64,000 nucleotides of DNA from Paraburkholderia caffeinitolerans (GTDB taxonomy: Bacteria; Pseudomonadota; Gammaproteobacteria; Burkholderiales; Burkholderiaceae). The stretch covers positions 62,001-126,000 of the forward strand of contig NZ_CADIKL010000004.1 of assembly GCF_902859945.1 (NCBI RefSeq), in the 5' to 3' direction. The translations under genes were made by a program, and so were the position numbers. This document shows, piece after piece, positions 26,606-34,831 of the stretch (positions are counted from its first letter, which is position 1; each line of letters starts with the position of its first letter). The notes under the pieces are model-generated. The model was not told the DNA's origin. It worked only from the letters and a program-made list of their open reading frames with translations, and ran no database searches.

Positions 26606-28336
26606 CTATATCGCCGCCGTCAACGTCACCCACGTCTGCTGACGCGCCGCATGCTCGGGCGCGGATCCCGCGCGCATCGCGTAGCTGATCTGCGCCGACA
26701 CGCGCTTGCCGGTATAGCTCGCGCCAACCCCGTAACCCTGCAATCGCACCGACGCCCCCGTCATGGCGCCATCGTTGCGGATCCGGCCGTGCGCCTCGTC
26801 ATAGAAGACCTGCAATGCGACACCGGGCAGCGGCGGGATGAACTGGCTCACGCCAACCGAGGCAATTACGCCATCGTCGACAGACGCGGTGTTCTGGTCG
26901 TACGCGCGCACGGCCGTCGGCCCACCCAGGCCGAGTTGCTGTGAACCGTTCAGGCTTCGGCTCGCCCATTGGCCATGCACCGAGAGTGTCGCCTGCGTGG
27001 TCGACGTCAGCGCTTGAATAAACGTGGCGGTCGGTTCGATCTTCAGGAAATTAGAACGGCGATCCACATACACCGGGTTCGCTGTGGTGTAGTCGTATTC
27101 CTTCTGCGTGGTCGTGCCATAGCTCGTCACGAAGCTGTACTGCGTCGCGTTGCGCCGTCCGCCCCACTGGCCGTAGTAGTTGCCGTCGGCGCGCATCGAC
27201 GCAACGTAATTGCGTTGCCGGCTCTCGAGGATGTTGTCGAGTCGTTCGTCGCTCGTGAACCACGCTTCCATGCTCGCGCCGAGGTCGAGACTCGCATTGG
27301 CGGTGCGGATCAGCGGCGAAGAGCCATACACGCTGGCGACGTCGGCACTCCCGGTGCCGAGGCCGCTGAACTCCTCGCCAAGCCGGTAATCGACATGCGA
27401 GTACGCGATGCCCGCCCGGCTCGCGCCCAATCCGGTCAGCATGTCGTAGGACAGCCGGCCGAGGCGGGTTCGTCCTTCCTCGCCTGAGCTCGTCTGCATG
27501 AAACGCGGCGTGAAGTTGACGCTCGCCTGCAACTGGTCGCCGAGGCCGAGCAGGTTATTGACGCCGCCGGACACGCCGACGCGGCGCCAACCCGCCTGGC
27601 GCGACCCCGAGTTGTCGATGGTCGCGGAGGCGTAATAGCGGTCGGCGGGCGTGACGTCGACACCGACGATCGTGCCGCCCGCTTCGGTTCCGGTCGCGAG
27701 CGTCGACGACACCGAACCGACGCCCGGAACGCCTTCGACAACCCGCATGTTGCGCTCGATTTCGCGCAGGGTCGGCGTGGCCTCGCTCGTGGTCGCCAGG
27801 ATGGCCTTGAGCCTTGGCGTCGATACCTTCGAACCGTTCTCCACAGCGACCGATTCCACATGGCCGCGCTCGATGCCGAAGCGCACCACGCCTGCCGTGA
27901 CGGTCTGCGGCGGCAGCGTCACGCGCACGAGCGTATCGCCGCCGTTGTACAGCACCGTCGTTAGTTCGTCGCGCAGCGCATGCAATTGCGCAAGCGTCAC
28001 GCTGCGTCCGCGCCATGGTGCGAGGAATGCATCGACGCGCTGCTGCTCCGCTGCGGAAAGCGCGCCGTCAAACGCGAAGGCGTTGACGACGAAGGTGAAC
28101 TCGCCCTCGGCGGGAGCGGTCTCGGCCGGCGTCGACGGCTGCAAAGCGGGCGCGCGCTCGACTGCGGACTCGCCTTCGATGCCGCGCGTCGTGTCGGCGT
28201 TCTGCCGGATCAATGCGCCGGCGTTGGGGAGTTCGAAGGCTTGTGCGGAGACATGCCACGCCGTCAGGCCGAGCAACGGCAGACAGGCAGGGCCGAGGCG
28301 ATGGCAAAGGTGCCGGTACCGGTTAGAGACTTTCAA
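26606..28336 (-). CDS. Two-partner secretion outer-membrane transporter (ShlB/FhaC/HecB family, TpsB)
   Basis: Omp85-superfamily pore that exports the adjacent TpsA protein. A signal peptide (LGPACLPLLGLTAWHVSAQA) is followed by POTRA domains (AAEQQRVDAFLAPWRGRSVT; VEGVPGVGSVSSTLATG) and a 16-strand barrel. The barrel includes the L6-type motif QQLGLGGPTAVRAYDQN, a close variant of VRGY, and a final strand ending TWVTLTAAI. Start is unclear: a TTG at 28336 puts a good signal peptide first, while the open frame runs to a TTG at 28483 through sequence unlike coding DNA. It is downstream of tpsA on the same strand with an intergenic hairpin. Confidence 0.9.
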   Translation of the reverse strand: MKVSNRYRHLCHRLGPACLPLLGLTAWHVSAQAFELPNAGALIRQNADTTRGIEGESAVERAPALQPSTPAETAPAEGEFTFVVNAFAFDGALSAAEQQRVDAFLAPWRGRSVTLAQLHALRDELTTVLYNGGDTLVRVTLPPQTVTAGVVRFGIERGHVESVAVENGSKVSTPRLKAILATTSEATPTLREIERNMRVVEGVPGVGSVSSTLATGTEAGGTIVGVDVTPADRYYASATIDNSGSRQAGWRRVGVSGGVNNLLGLGDQLQASVNFTPRFMQTSSGEEGRTRLGRLSYDMLTGLGASRAGIAYSHVDYRLGEEFSGLGTGSADVASVYGSSPLIRTANASLDLGASMEAWFTSDERLDNILESRQRNYVASMRADGNYYGQWGGRRNATQYSFVTSYGTTTQKEYDYTTANPVYVDRRSNFLKIEPTATFIQALTSTTQATLSVHGQWASRSLNGSQQLGLGGPTAVRAYDQNTASVDDGVIASVGVSQFIPPLPGVALQVFYDEAHGRIRNDGAMTGASVRLQGYGVGASYTGKRVSAQISYAMRAGSAPEHAARQQTWVTLTAAI

Positions 28337-28501
28337 GGTGCAAAAGAAAACAAGGGTGCAAATCGGCGCGACCCAATCCGCAAGACGTGCCGGTGGTGCC
28401 GGAACGCGAAAGGGAGGAGAGGGAGGACCAATCAGGGAGGGAGCGGCAACGCGTGCCTCTCCCTTGTCGTATGGGCCGGCCAATTGAAGCTAAAGCCGGC
28501 T

Positions 28502-28525
28502 GGAGACGGGCGGCTGCCCGTCTCC
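28502..28525 (-). promoter_or_regulatory. Intercistronic hairpin between tpsA and tpsB
   Basis: Perfect 10-base stem GGAGACGGGC / GCCCGTCTCC with a 4-base loop, without a T-tract on the minus strand. A weaker CACCGG / CCGGTG hairpin lies just tpsA-proximal, near 28531-28550. They may stabilise the tpsA mRNA end or lower tpsB expression relative to the exoprotein. Confidence 0.5.
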
Positions 28526-28573
28526 GCGACCACCGGAAACGGCGCCGGTGATCGATGCTGCCGTTACTGCCGG

Positions 28574-31500
28574 TTACTGGCCGCTGCCGTTATCCGAAAC
28601 GGAAATGGCCTGGGGCAGCGTGATCGTCGGCGCCTTCAGCGTGCCCTGATACTTCGCGAGCCCGGCATCCACCGTGATCGACTTGCCTGCCGTGTTGTTG
28701 GCCGCATAGACCGCAACTCCGCGCAGCGCGATGTCAGTGGCCGCGCGAGTCTGCGACGAGGCGTACTGGCCGATCATGCCGGTATAGGCGATGGTCGGAA
28801 TGCCCGTCCTCGGATCGATCGAGACGCCCGGATCGACGGCCAGCAGAACGCCACCGTTGCGGCTGGTGATGTTGCCCAGCTGGAAGACGCCCTTCGTGCC
28901 GGTGCTGCATCCTGCGTCCGCAGGTGTGCAAACACGATTCGTTGCGTGAGCAACGATATCGCCATCGGCATTCACATCGCGCAGCAGGTAGACGGTGTCA
29001 CCTTCGACCGAGACGGTCTTGCCGGTCAGCAGCCCTGCCTGGAGCGTGCCGCTGGTGCCGATCTTCACGTCCTGACCCGCAGTGGTGCTCACGCCATAGT
29101 CCTGCACGACGTTGGAGCCCGCGAGCAAGACCGAGCCCTTGTTGGCCGTCACGTTCGCGTACTGCTTCAGGTTGCCGGGAAGCGCGCCGTCGGCCTGGAC
29201 CTGCACGTCGCCCGTCGTGGCGGTCACATTGCCATTGATGTTGACGCCCGAGCCCATCATGGTCACGCTGCCGCCCCGGACCTCCGAGTTCGTCGTCAGC
29301 GCTCCGTCGCCGACCGCAGCGAGCAGGACGTCGCCGCCCGCGCTCACCCGTTGTGCCCGGAGCTCGCCGGCCGCGGCGATGTTCACGTCTTGACCCGCAA
29401 CGGTATTGACGCCCGAGGTCTGAATGACGTTGCCGCCGATGAGGTTGACCGAACCCTTGTTGGCCGTCACGTTCGCGAACTGCGTCAGATCGCCGAGCTT
29501 GGTGTTGAACGCCTGGATCGACACGTCGCCCTTGGTGGCCGTGATCGGCGCGGTGATCTCGACGCCCGTGCCCTGCATGGCCACGCTTGCGCCGTTGACC
29601 TCGCCGGTTACCGCCAGGTCGCCATCGCCCAGCGTGCCCATCTGGATATCGCCGCCCGCAATCACGCGTGCAGTCTGGAGCGTGCCCGTCGCACCGATAT
29701 TCACGCCGTTGCCGGCATTGGTGCTGACGCCCTTCTTCTGCGTGATGTTGGTGCCCGTGAGGTTGACCGAACCCTGGTTCGCCGCCACGTTCGCGGTCTG
29801 ATTCAGGTCGCCGTTGCCAAGAGCATCGGACTTGATGGACACGTCGCCCTTCGTGGCGGTAATCCACGAATTGACGTCGACGCCCGTGCCCTGCATCGAC
29901 ACGCTGCTGCCGTTGATGCCGTCGGTGACCTTGATCGGACCCGCTGCGCCAAGCTGCACGTCGCCCGCGGTGTCGATCCGTGCCGTCTGGAGCGCGCCGG
30001 TTGCGCCAATATTCACGCCGTTAGCGGCATAGGTGACGTAGCCCTTCTGCGTGACGTTGGTCCCCGTGAGATTGACTGCACCCTTGAACGCCTTCACTTC
30101 GCCGTTCTGGTTCAGGTCGCCCTTGCCCAGGGCATCGGCCTTGATCGACACGTCGCCCGTCGAGGCGTTGATCCACGAGTTGATGTCGACGCCCGTGCCC
30201 TGCATGGCCACGCTGCCGCCGTTGATCGCGTCGCTGACCGTAATGCCACCCAGTGCGCCCAGTTGGACATCGCCGTTGTTGCCGTTCACCCGTGCGGCCT
30301 GAAGCGTGCCGGTCGCGCCAATTTTTACGCCGTTGTTGCCATAGGTGGTAATGCCCTTCTTCTGCAGGACATTGGTGGCCGTGAGGTTGACCGAACCCTG
30401 GTTCGACGTCACGCTGGCGTTCTGATTGAGGTCGCCATTACCAAGGCCATTGGCCTTGATGGACACGTCGCCCTTCGTGGCGGTGATCCACGAATTGAGA
30501 TCGACGCCCGTGCCCTGCATCGACACGCTGCGGCCGTTGACGCCGTCGACGACCTTGACCGGGCCTGCCGCGCCGAGTTGCACGTCGCCCACGGAGTCCA
30601 CGCGCGCCACCTGCAGCGCGTTGGTTGCGCCGATATTCACGCCGCTGGTGGCCGTATTCACGCCGTCGCCGCCGGCATAGGTGACGTAGCCCAGCTTCTG
30701 CGTGACGTTGGTGCCCGTGAGGTTGACCGAACCCCTGAACGCCTTCACGTCCGCGTTCTGGTTCAGGTCGCCCTGGCCGCTCAGGCCCACCGGACCATCG
30801 GCCTTGATGGACACATCGCCAGCCGAAGCGGTAATCCACGAATTGACATCGACGCCTGTGCCCTGGATGGCCACGCTGCGGCCGCTGATCGCATCGGTAA
30901 CCTTGATTGCGCCCGCCGCACCAAGTTTCACGTCGCCCGCGGAGTCGATCCGCGAGGTCTGAAGCGCGTTGCTTGCGCCGATGTTCACGCCGTTGCCGGC
31001 ATAGGTGACGTAGCCCTTCTGGGTAACGTTGGTGCCCGTGAGGTTGACCGCGCCCTTGAACGCCTTCACTTCCCCGTTCTGGTTCAGGTTACCGGGTCCC
31101 GCAGCATCGGCCTTGATCGACACGTCGCCCGTCGAGGCGTTGATCCACGAATTGATGTCGACGCCCGTGCCCTGCATGGCCACGCTGCGGCCGTTGATCG
31201 CGTCGTTGACCGCAATGGGACCCGCCGCGCCGATCTGGACATCGCCGTTGGCGCTCACCCGCGCTGCCTGGAGCGCGCCGGTTGCGCCGATATTCACGCC
31301 GTTGCCGGCATAGGTGCCGATGCCTCTCTTCTGGGCGATGTTGGTGCCCGTGAGGTTGACCGAACCCTGGTTCGAAGTCACGTTGGCGTTCTGGTTCAGG
31401 TCGCCGTTGCCAAGAGCATCGGACTTGATGGACACGTCGCCCTTCGTGGCGGTAATCCACGAATTGACGTCGACGCCCGTGCCCTGCATCGACACGCTGC

Positions 31501-33295
31501 TGCCGTTGATGCCGTCGGTGACCTTGATCGGACCCGCCGCGCCGATCTGCACGTCGCCCGCGGTGTCGATCCGCGCCGTCTGGAGCGCGCCGGTTGCGCC
31601 AATATTCACGCCGTTAGCGGCATAGGTGACGTAGCCCTTCTGCGTGACGTTGGTCCCCGTGAGATTGACTGCGCCCTTGAACGCCTTCACTTCGCCGTTC
31701 TGGTTCAGGTCGCCCTTGCCCAGGGCATCGGCCTTGATCGACACGTCGCCCGTCGAGGCGTTGATCCACGAGTTGACGTCGACGCCCGTGCCCTGCATGG
31801 CCACGCTGCCGCCGTTGATCGCGTCGCTGACCGTAATGCCGCCCAGTGCGCCCAGTTGGACATCGCCGTTGTTGCCGTTCACCCGTGCGGCCTGAAGCGT
31901 GCCGGTCGCGCCGATCTGCACGCCGTTGCCGCCATAGATGCTGGTGCCCTTCTTCTGCGTGACGTTGGTGCCCGTGAGGTTGACCGTGCCCTTCGTCGCT
32001 TCCAGGTTCGCGTTCTGGTTCAGGTTGCCTGCACCCGCGCCATCGGCCTTGATGGACAGGTCGCCGGTCGAGGCGGTCATCCACGAATTGATGTCGACGC
32101 CGGTGCCTTGCACGGCCACGCTGCGCCCGTTGATCGCTTCGTTGACCGCGACGGCGCCAGTGCCGCCCGCGCCGATCTTGACGTCGCCGCTGCTGCTGAT
32201 GCGGCCGTTCGACACGACGTCGCCGCCCGCGCTGCCGATCGACACCGAGCCTTGCGAAGTGGTCAGATTCGCGCCTTTCTCGATGGTCACATTGTGGCCG
32301 GCGCTGGCGTATTCGCCACCCGACGGCGCCGTGTCGGCGTTGAACGGCGACAGGAGCGGCGGGTAGTTGACCGGCGCGGAGCCGATCGTAATGTCGGTTG
32401 CCGCGTTGATGCGGCCGCCCGCGCTGACGTTGCCGTCGAGTTGCGAACCGAGGATGATCGAGCCGCCCTCGCCCGTGGTGGCGCGCGTGGCTTCCAGCGT
32501 GCCCGAGTTCTGCACCACCGTGGCGAGCATCGCGCCCGTTGCCGCGGCGTTGAGCTGGACGTTGCCGCCGCTCGCCGTGATCACGCCGCTATTGGCCGCG
32601 AGCGCGTTCTGCGCTTCGCGACCGAGCATGACCTTGAAGCCCGAGCCGTTCATCTGCATGGCCACGCCGTCGGCGGCGCCGAGCGTGACGTCCTTCGCGC
32701 GAATCGTGCCCTGGTTGGTCGCCTTCGCGCCGAGCAGCACGACCGCTTCGCGCGCGGTGATTTGACCGTCGTTCGAGACGACGCCCTGACCACCGTTCGC
32801 GGACAGATTCATGATGCCGGTGACGGGTTCCCCGCCGTCCATGAACTTCTGGCTATCGACGCTGAGCGTCGACGCCACGAGGCTGCCCACGTTCACCTGC
32901 GAGGTCTTGCCGAACATCACGCCCGAGGGGTTGACCACGAACACGCGGCCGTTCGCCGTCAGCGCGCCGTCGATCTGGGTGGGCGCCGCCGTCGTCACGC
33001 GGTTGAGCACCGCCGAGGTTGCGCTGGGCTGGTTGAACGCCACGCTCTGGTCACGGGCGATGTTGAAGTTGTTCCAGTTGACGACCATCCTGTCGGTGGC
33101 CTGATTGATCGTCGTTTTGGTGCCCTGCGTGGCGATCGTGCCGCTGCCCGCCGCGACGACCCCGCCTTCGACCGCGCCAGCGCCGTTTGCATAGCCGAGA
33201 GCGGCAGTCAGCATGGCGGGCATGATCGCGAGCCGGAAAGCCGGCTGGTGTGGCGTTCGGGAGCGTCGGTGGCGAATGGACTTGTTGTAGCTCAT
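28574..33295 (-). CDS. Filamentous-haemagglutinin-type TpsA exoprotein with tandem repeats
   Basis: 1573-residue secreted beta-helix protein. After a long basic leader (MSYNKSIRHRRSRTPHQPAF) and signal comes the TPS secretion domain: ATDRMVVNWNNFNIARDQSV, GRVFVVNPSGVMFGKTSQVN. The middle is built of about eight near-identical 103-116-residue repeats and two or three degenerate ones. A typical unit has NGVNIGATGALQ, SVSMQGTGVDVNSWI, KGDVSIK and GDLNQN. The C-terminus (ITLPQAISVSDNGSGQ) carries no CDI-type VENN module or toxin. It probably acts as a surface or released adhesin. The locus splits the fli and flg blocks. Export by the TpsB at 26606 is expected. Confidence 0.92.
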   Translation of the reverse strand: MSYNKSIRHRRSRTPHQPAFRLAIMPAMLTAALGYANGAGAVEGGVVAAGSGTIATQGTKTTINQATDRMVVNWNNFNIARDQSVAFNQPSATSAVLNRVTTAAPTQIDGALTANGRVFVVNPSGVMFGKTSQVNVGSLVASTLSVDSQKFMDGGEPVTGIMNLSANGGQGVVSNDGQITAREAVVLLGAKATNQGTIRAKDVTLGAADGVAMQMNGSGFKVMLGREAQNALAANSGVITASGGNVQLNAAATGAMLATVVQNSGTLEATRATTGEGGSIILGSQLDGNVSAGGRINAATDITIGSAPVNYPPLLSPFNADTAPSGGEYASAGHNVTIEKGANLTTSQGSVSIGSAGGDVVSNGRISSSGDVKIGAGGTGAVAVNEAINGRSVAVQGTGVDINSWMTASTGDLSIKADGAGAGNLNQNANLEATKGTVNLTGTNVTQKKGTSIYGGNGVQIGATGTLQAARVNGNNGDVQLGALGGITVSDAINGGSVAMQGTGVDVNSWINASTGDVSIKADALGKGDLNQNGEVKAFKGAVNLTGTNVTQKGYVTYAANGVNIGATGALQTARIDTAGDVQIGAAGPIKVTDGINGSSVSMQGTGVDVNSWITATKGDVSIKSDALGNGDLNQNANVTSNQGSVNLTGTNIAQKRGIGTYAGNGVNIGATGALQAARVSANGDVQIGAAGPIAVNDAINGRSVAMQGTGVDINSWINASTGDVSIKADAAGPGNLNQNGEVKAFKGAVNLTGTNVTQKGYVTYAGNGVNIGASNALQTSRIDSAGDVKLGAAGAIKVTDAISGRSVAIQGTGVDVNSWITASAGDVSIKADGPVGLSGQGDLNQNADVKAFRGSVNLTGTNVTQKLGYVTYAGGDGVNTATSGVNIGATNALQVARVDSVGDVQLGAAGPVKVVDGVNGRSVSMQGTGVDLNSWITATKGDVSIKANGLGNGDLNQNASVTSNQGSVNLTATNVLQKKGITTYGNNGVKIGATGTLQAARVNGNNGDVQLGALGGITVSDAINGGSVAMQGTGVDINSWINASTGDVSIKADALGKGDLNQNGEVKAFKGAVNLTGTNVTQKGYVTYAANGVNIGATGALQTARIDTAGDVQLGAAGPIKVTDGINGSSVSMQGTGVDVNSWITATKGDVSIKSDALGNGDLNQTANVAANQGSVNLTGTNITQKKGVSTNAGNGVNIGATGTLQTARVIAGGDIQMGTLGDGDLAVTGEVNGASVAMQGTGVEITAPITATKGDVSIQAFNTKLGDLTQFANVTANKGSVNLIGGNVIQTSGVNTVAGQDVNIAAAGELRAQRVSAGGDVLLAAVGDGALTTNSEVRGGSVTMMGSGVNINGNVTATTGDVQVQADGALPGNLKQYANVTANKGSVLLAGSNVVQDYGVSTTAGQDVKIGTSGTLQAGLLTGKTVSVEGDTVYLLRDVNADGDIVAHATNRVCTPADAGCSTGTKGVFQLGNITSRNGGVLLAVDPGVSIDPRTGIPTIAYTGMIGQYASSQTRAATDIALRGVAVYAANNTAGKSITVDAGLAKYQGTLKAPTITLPQAISVSDNGSGQ
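29540..32200 (-). repeat. Tandem 309-348 bp repeats inside tpsA
   Basis: The marker ATCCACGA at the same point of each unit occurs at 29862, 30171, 30486, 30834, 31143, 31455, 31764 and 32079. Unit lengths are 309, 315, 348, 309, 312, 309 and 315 bases, all multiples of three. A degenerate unit follows at about 29540. The block 29802-30319 is nearly identical to 31395-31912 (five units apart, 1593 bases), with about seven differences by eye. Confidence 0.92.
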
Positions 33296-33373
33296 TTCCT
33301 GACCTTGTAACGAGTTCTTTTCATTACCCGGACGGGGCGCTATGGTCTATTCCCACGCCGGGGGCTCTTCGGA

Positions 33374-33418
33374 CTGCTTACATAAGCACATCTGAAAAAT
33401 GTAAGTAAACGTAAGCAG
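33374..33418. promoter_or_regulatory. Inverted repeat in the tpsA upstream region
   Basis: CTGCTTAC (33374-33381) and GTAAGCAG (33411-33418) are perfect inverted copies 29 bases apart. A further GTAAG lies inside. It is the only AT-rich stretch upstream of tpsA, about 80-120 bases before its start, and may be an operator. The rest of the gap 33296-33490 shows no gene. Confidence 0.45.
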
Positions 33419-33490
33419 AGCGAGGATTCTATTGGGTCGAAGGAAAGCGATACGTAAGATGACTCTTAAAAGAACCCGGGCTCAGAGATA

Positions 33491-33530
33491 AAAAAAGCGG
33501 AGGTGCGCCGAATGCGCACCTCCGCTTTTT
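33491..33530 (-). terminator. Intrinsic terminator downstream of flgL
   Basis: AAAAAAGCGGAGGTGCGC pairs with GCGCACCTCCGCTTTTT around a CGAAT loop, with T-runs on both strands. It ends the leftward flgK-flgL transcript just before the tpsA control region and would work in both directions. Confidence 0.9.
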
Positions 33531-33560
33531 TATTCAGGAAATGATTCCCAGATTTAACCG

Positions 33561-34820
33561 TCAGGGATTGATGTACTGGAATAGCGAAAGATTCTGAGTC
33601 GCTGCAAAACTCTTCTGCGAAGCTGTCAGTGCATTGGAAAGTTGCGTGTACTGAGCAATGGCCGCAGTCATGTCGGTGCCCGTGAGATCGCTGAGATTCG
33701 ACGTCACTTGCAACGAATTCGTCGACGTCACCGTTTGCAGCGCCTTCACTTCCTGTTCTCTGCCGCCCACCGACGCCTGGATCGTGACCACGTTCGAGAT
33801 CGAATTGCCGATTGCGGTTAAACCGCTTTGCAGCGCATTCGTGAGATTCGCGCCGGCCGACGGGCTGCCGTTCACCGGCGTTTGCAGCGCGGCAATCACG
33901 CTGTCGATGGTGCTGAACACGCTGCTGTTCTGCGGTGCGGTAGCAGGCGTGACCGAGAACGTATCGCCCGCCACGGGCGTGCCCGAGATCGTCACGTTCA
34001 TGCCGATATTGCCGGCGGCGCCGAGGTCGATCGGCGAGCCATCCGTGTAGGGTTGATCCGACGCGAGTGTCGTCGCCGGATTGGTCGAGTTGTCCATCAC
34101 CGAATAGGTGAGCGCGCCGGAGGTGGTGTCGGTGCCGAACTGGATCGACAGCGGATGGCCGTTCGTGGCCTGGGTCGGATCGGTCACCGTGACGCCGCTG
34201 ATCGTGCCGGTGCCTGTGTTCTTCATGCTGCCGCCGGCGACAGCCTGCGAGCCCACCGCCGAGACGTTCAGGAACACCGCCGCGCCCGTGTCGCTCACCG
34301 AGATCTGGCGCGAGCCGCCCACCTGGACCAGGCGCTGGCCCTGGTCGCCGTTATACGTCACGCCGCCGCCGGTGGCGTTGGTGAACACCTGCGCGGTGCT
34401 CTTGAATCCCGAGAACAGATAGTTGCCCTGGCCATCGGTGGTGTTGGCGAGCGTGAACAACTGGCTGCGTTCGCCCTGCAATTGCTTGGCGAGCGCCTGG
34501 CGGTCGGAGTCGTTGAGCGAGCCGTTGATCGCCGACTGAATCTGCTGGCTGATGGCCTGCAGCGTGGTCGTCACGCTGCCGAGCGTCGAATCCTCGAGCT
34601 GCAGCGAGGACAGCGCCATGTTCTGGTTCGACGCGTACTGCGTGAGCGTCGCGCTGGTGGCCGAGAGCTGCACGGCCTGGGCCGCGCCGAGCGGGTTGTC
34701 GGCGGGCGTCGAAAGCGATACGCCGGTCGAGATTTGCTGTTGCGTCTGGAGCAGCTGCGATTGCTGGTTCTCCATCGTCGCCACGCTGGACGAATAAAGC
34801 TGGGAAGTCGCGATACGCAT
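33561..34820 (-). CDS. flgL: FlgL, hook-filament junction protein (HAP3)
   Basis: 419 residues. Flagellin-like N-terminal coiled coil (MRIATSQLYSSSVATMENQQ, QQQISTGVSLSTPADNPLGA) and C-terminal helix (AAIAQYTQLSNALTASQKSF) bracket a variable Ser/Thr/Gly-rich middle. It caps the hook side for flagellin polymerisation. It begins 11 bases after the flgK stop, so the two form an operon driven by the sigma-28 promoter at 36921. Confidence 0.95.
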   Translation of the reverse strand: MRIATSQLYSSSVATMENQQSQLLQTQQQISTGVSLSTPADNPLGAAQAVQLSATSATLTQYASNQNMALSSLQLEDSTLGSVTTTLQAISQQIQSAINGSLNDSDRQALAKQLQGERSQLFTLANTTDGQGNYLFSGFKSTAQVFTNATGGGVTYNGDQGQRLVQVGGSRQISVSDTGAAVFLNVSAVGSQAVAGGSMKNTGTGTISGVTVTDPTQATNGHPLSIQFGTDTTSGALTYSVMDNSTNPATTLASDQPYTDGSPIDLGAAGNIGMNVTISGTPVAGDTFSVTPATAPQNSSVFSTIDSVIAALQTPVNGSPSAGANLTNALQSGLTAIGNSISNVVTIQASVGGREQEVKALQTVTSTNSLQVTSNLSDLTGTDMTAAIAQYTQLSNALTASQKSFAATQNLSLFQYINP

Positions 34821-34831
34821 GGGTCAGCGCC

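Noticed and set aside
29540..32200. CRISPR array
   Set aside because: The periodic sequence consists of about 310-bp in-frame coding repeats, not short repeats with unique spacers, and no cas genes are present.
28574..33295. Contact-dependent inhibition (CdiA/CdiB/CdiI) system
   Set aside because: TpsA ends without a VENN or equivalent toxin module, and no small immunity gene lies downstream before tpsB.
27980..33310. A 1776-codon open frame on the plus strand, antisense to tpsA and tpsB
   Set aside because: Its sequence is Arg/His/Asp-rich and mirrors the tpsA repeats in another frame. It has no domain, and the minus strand carries clear TPS proteins.
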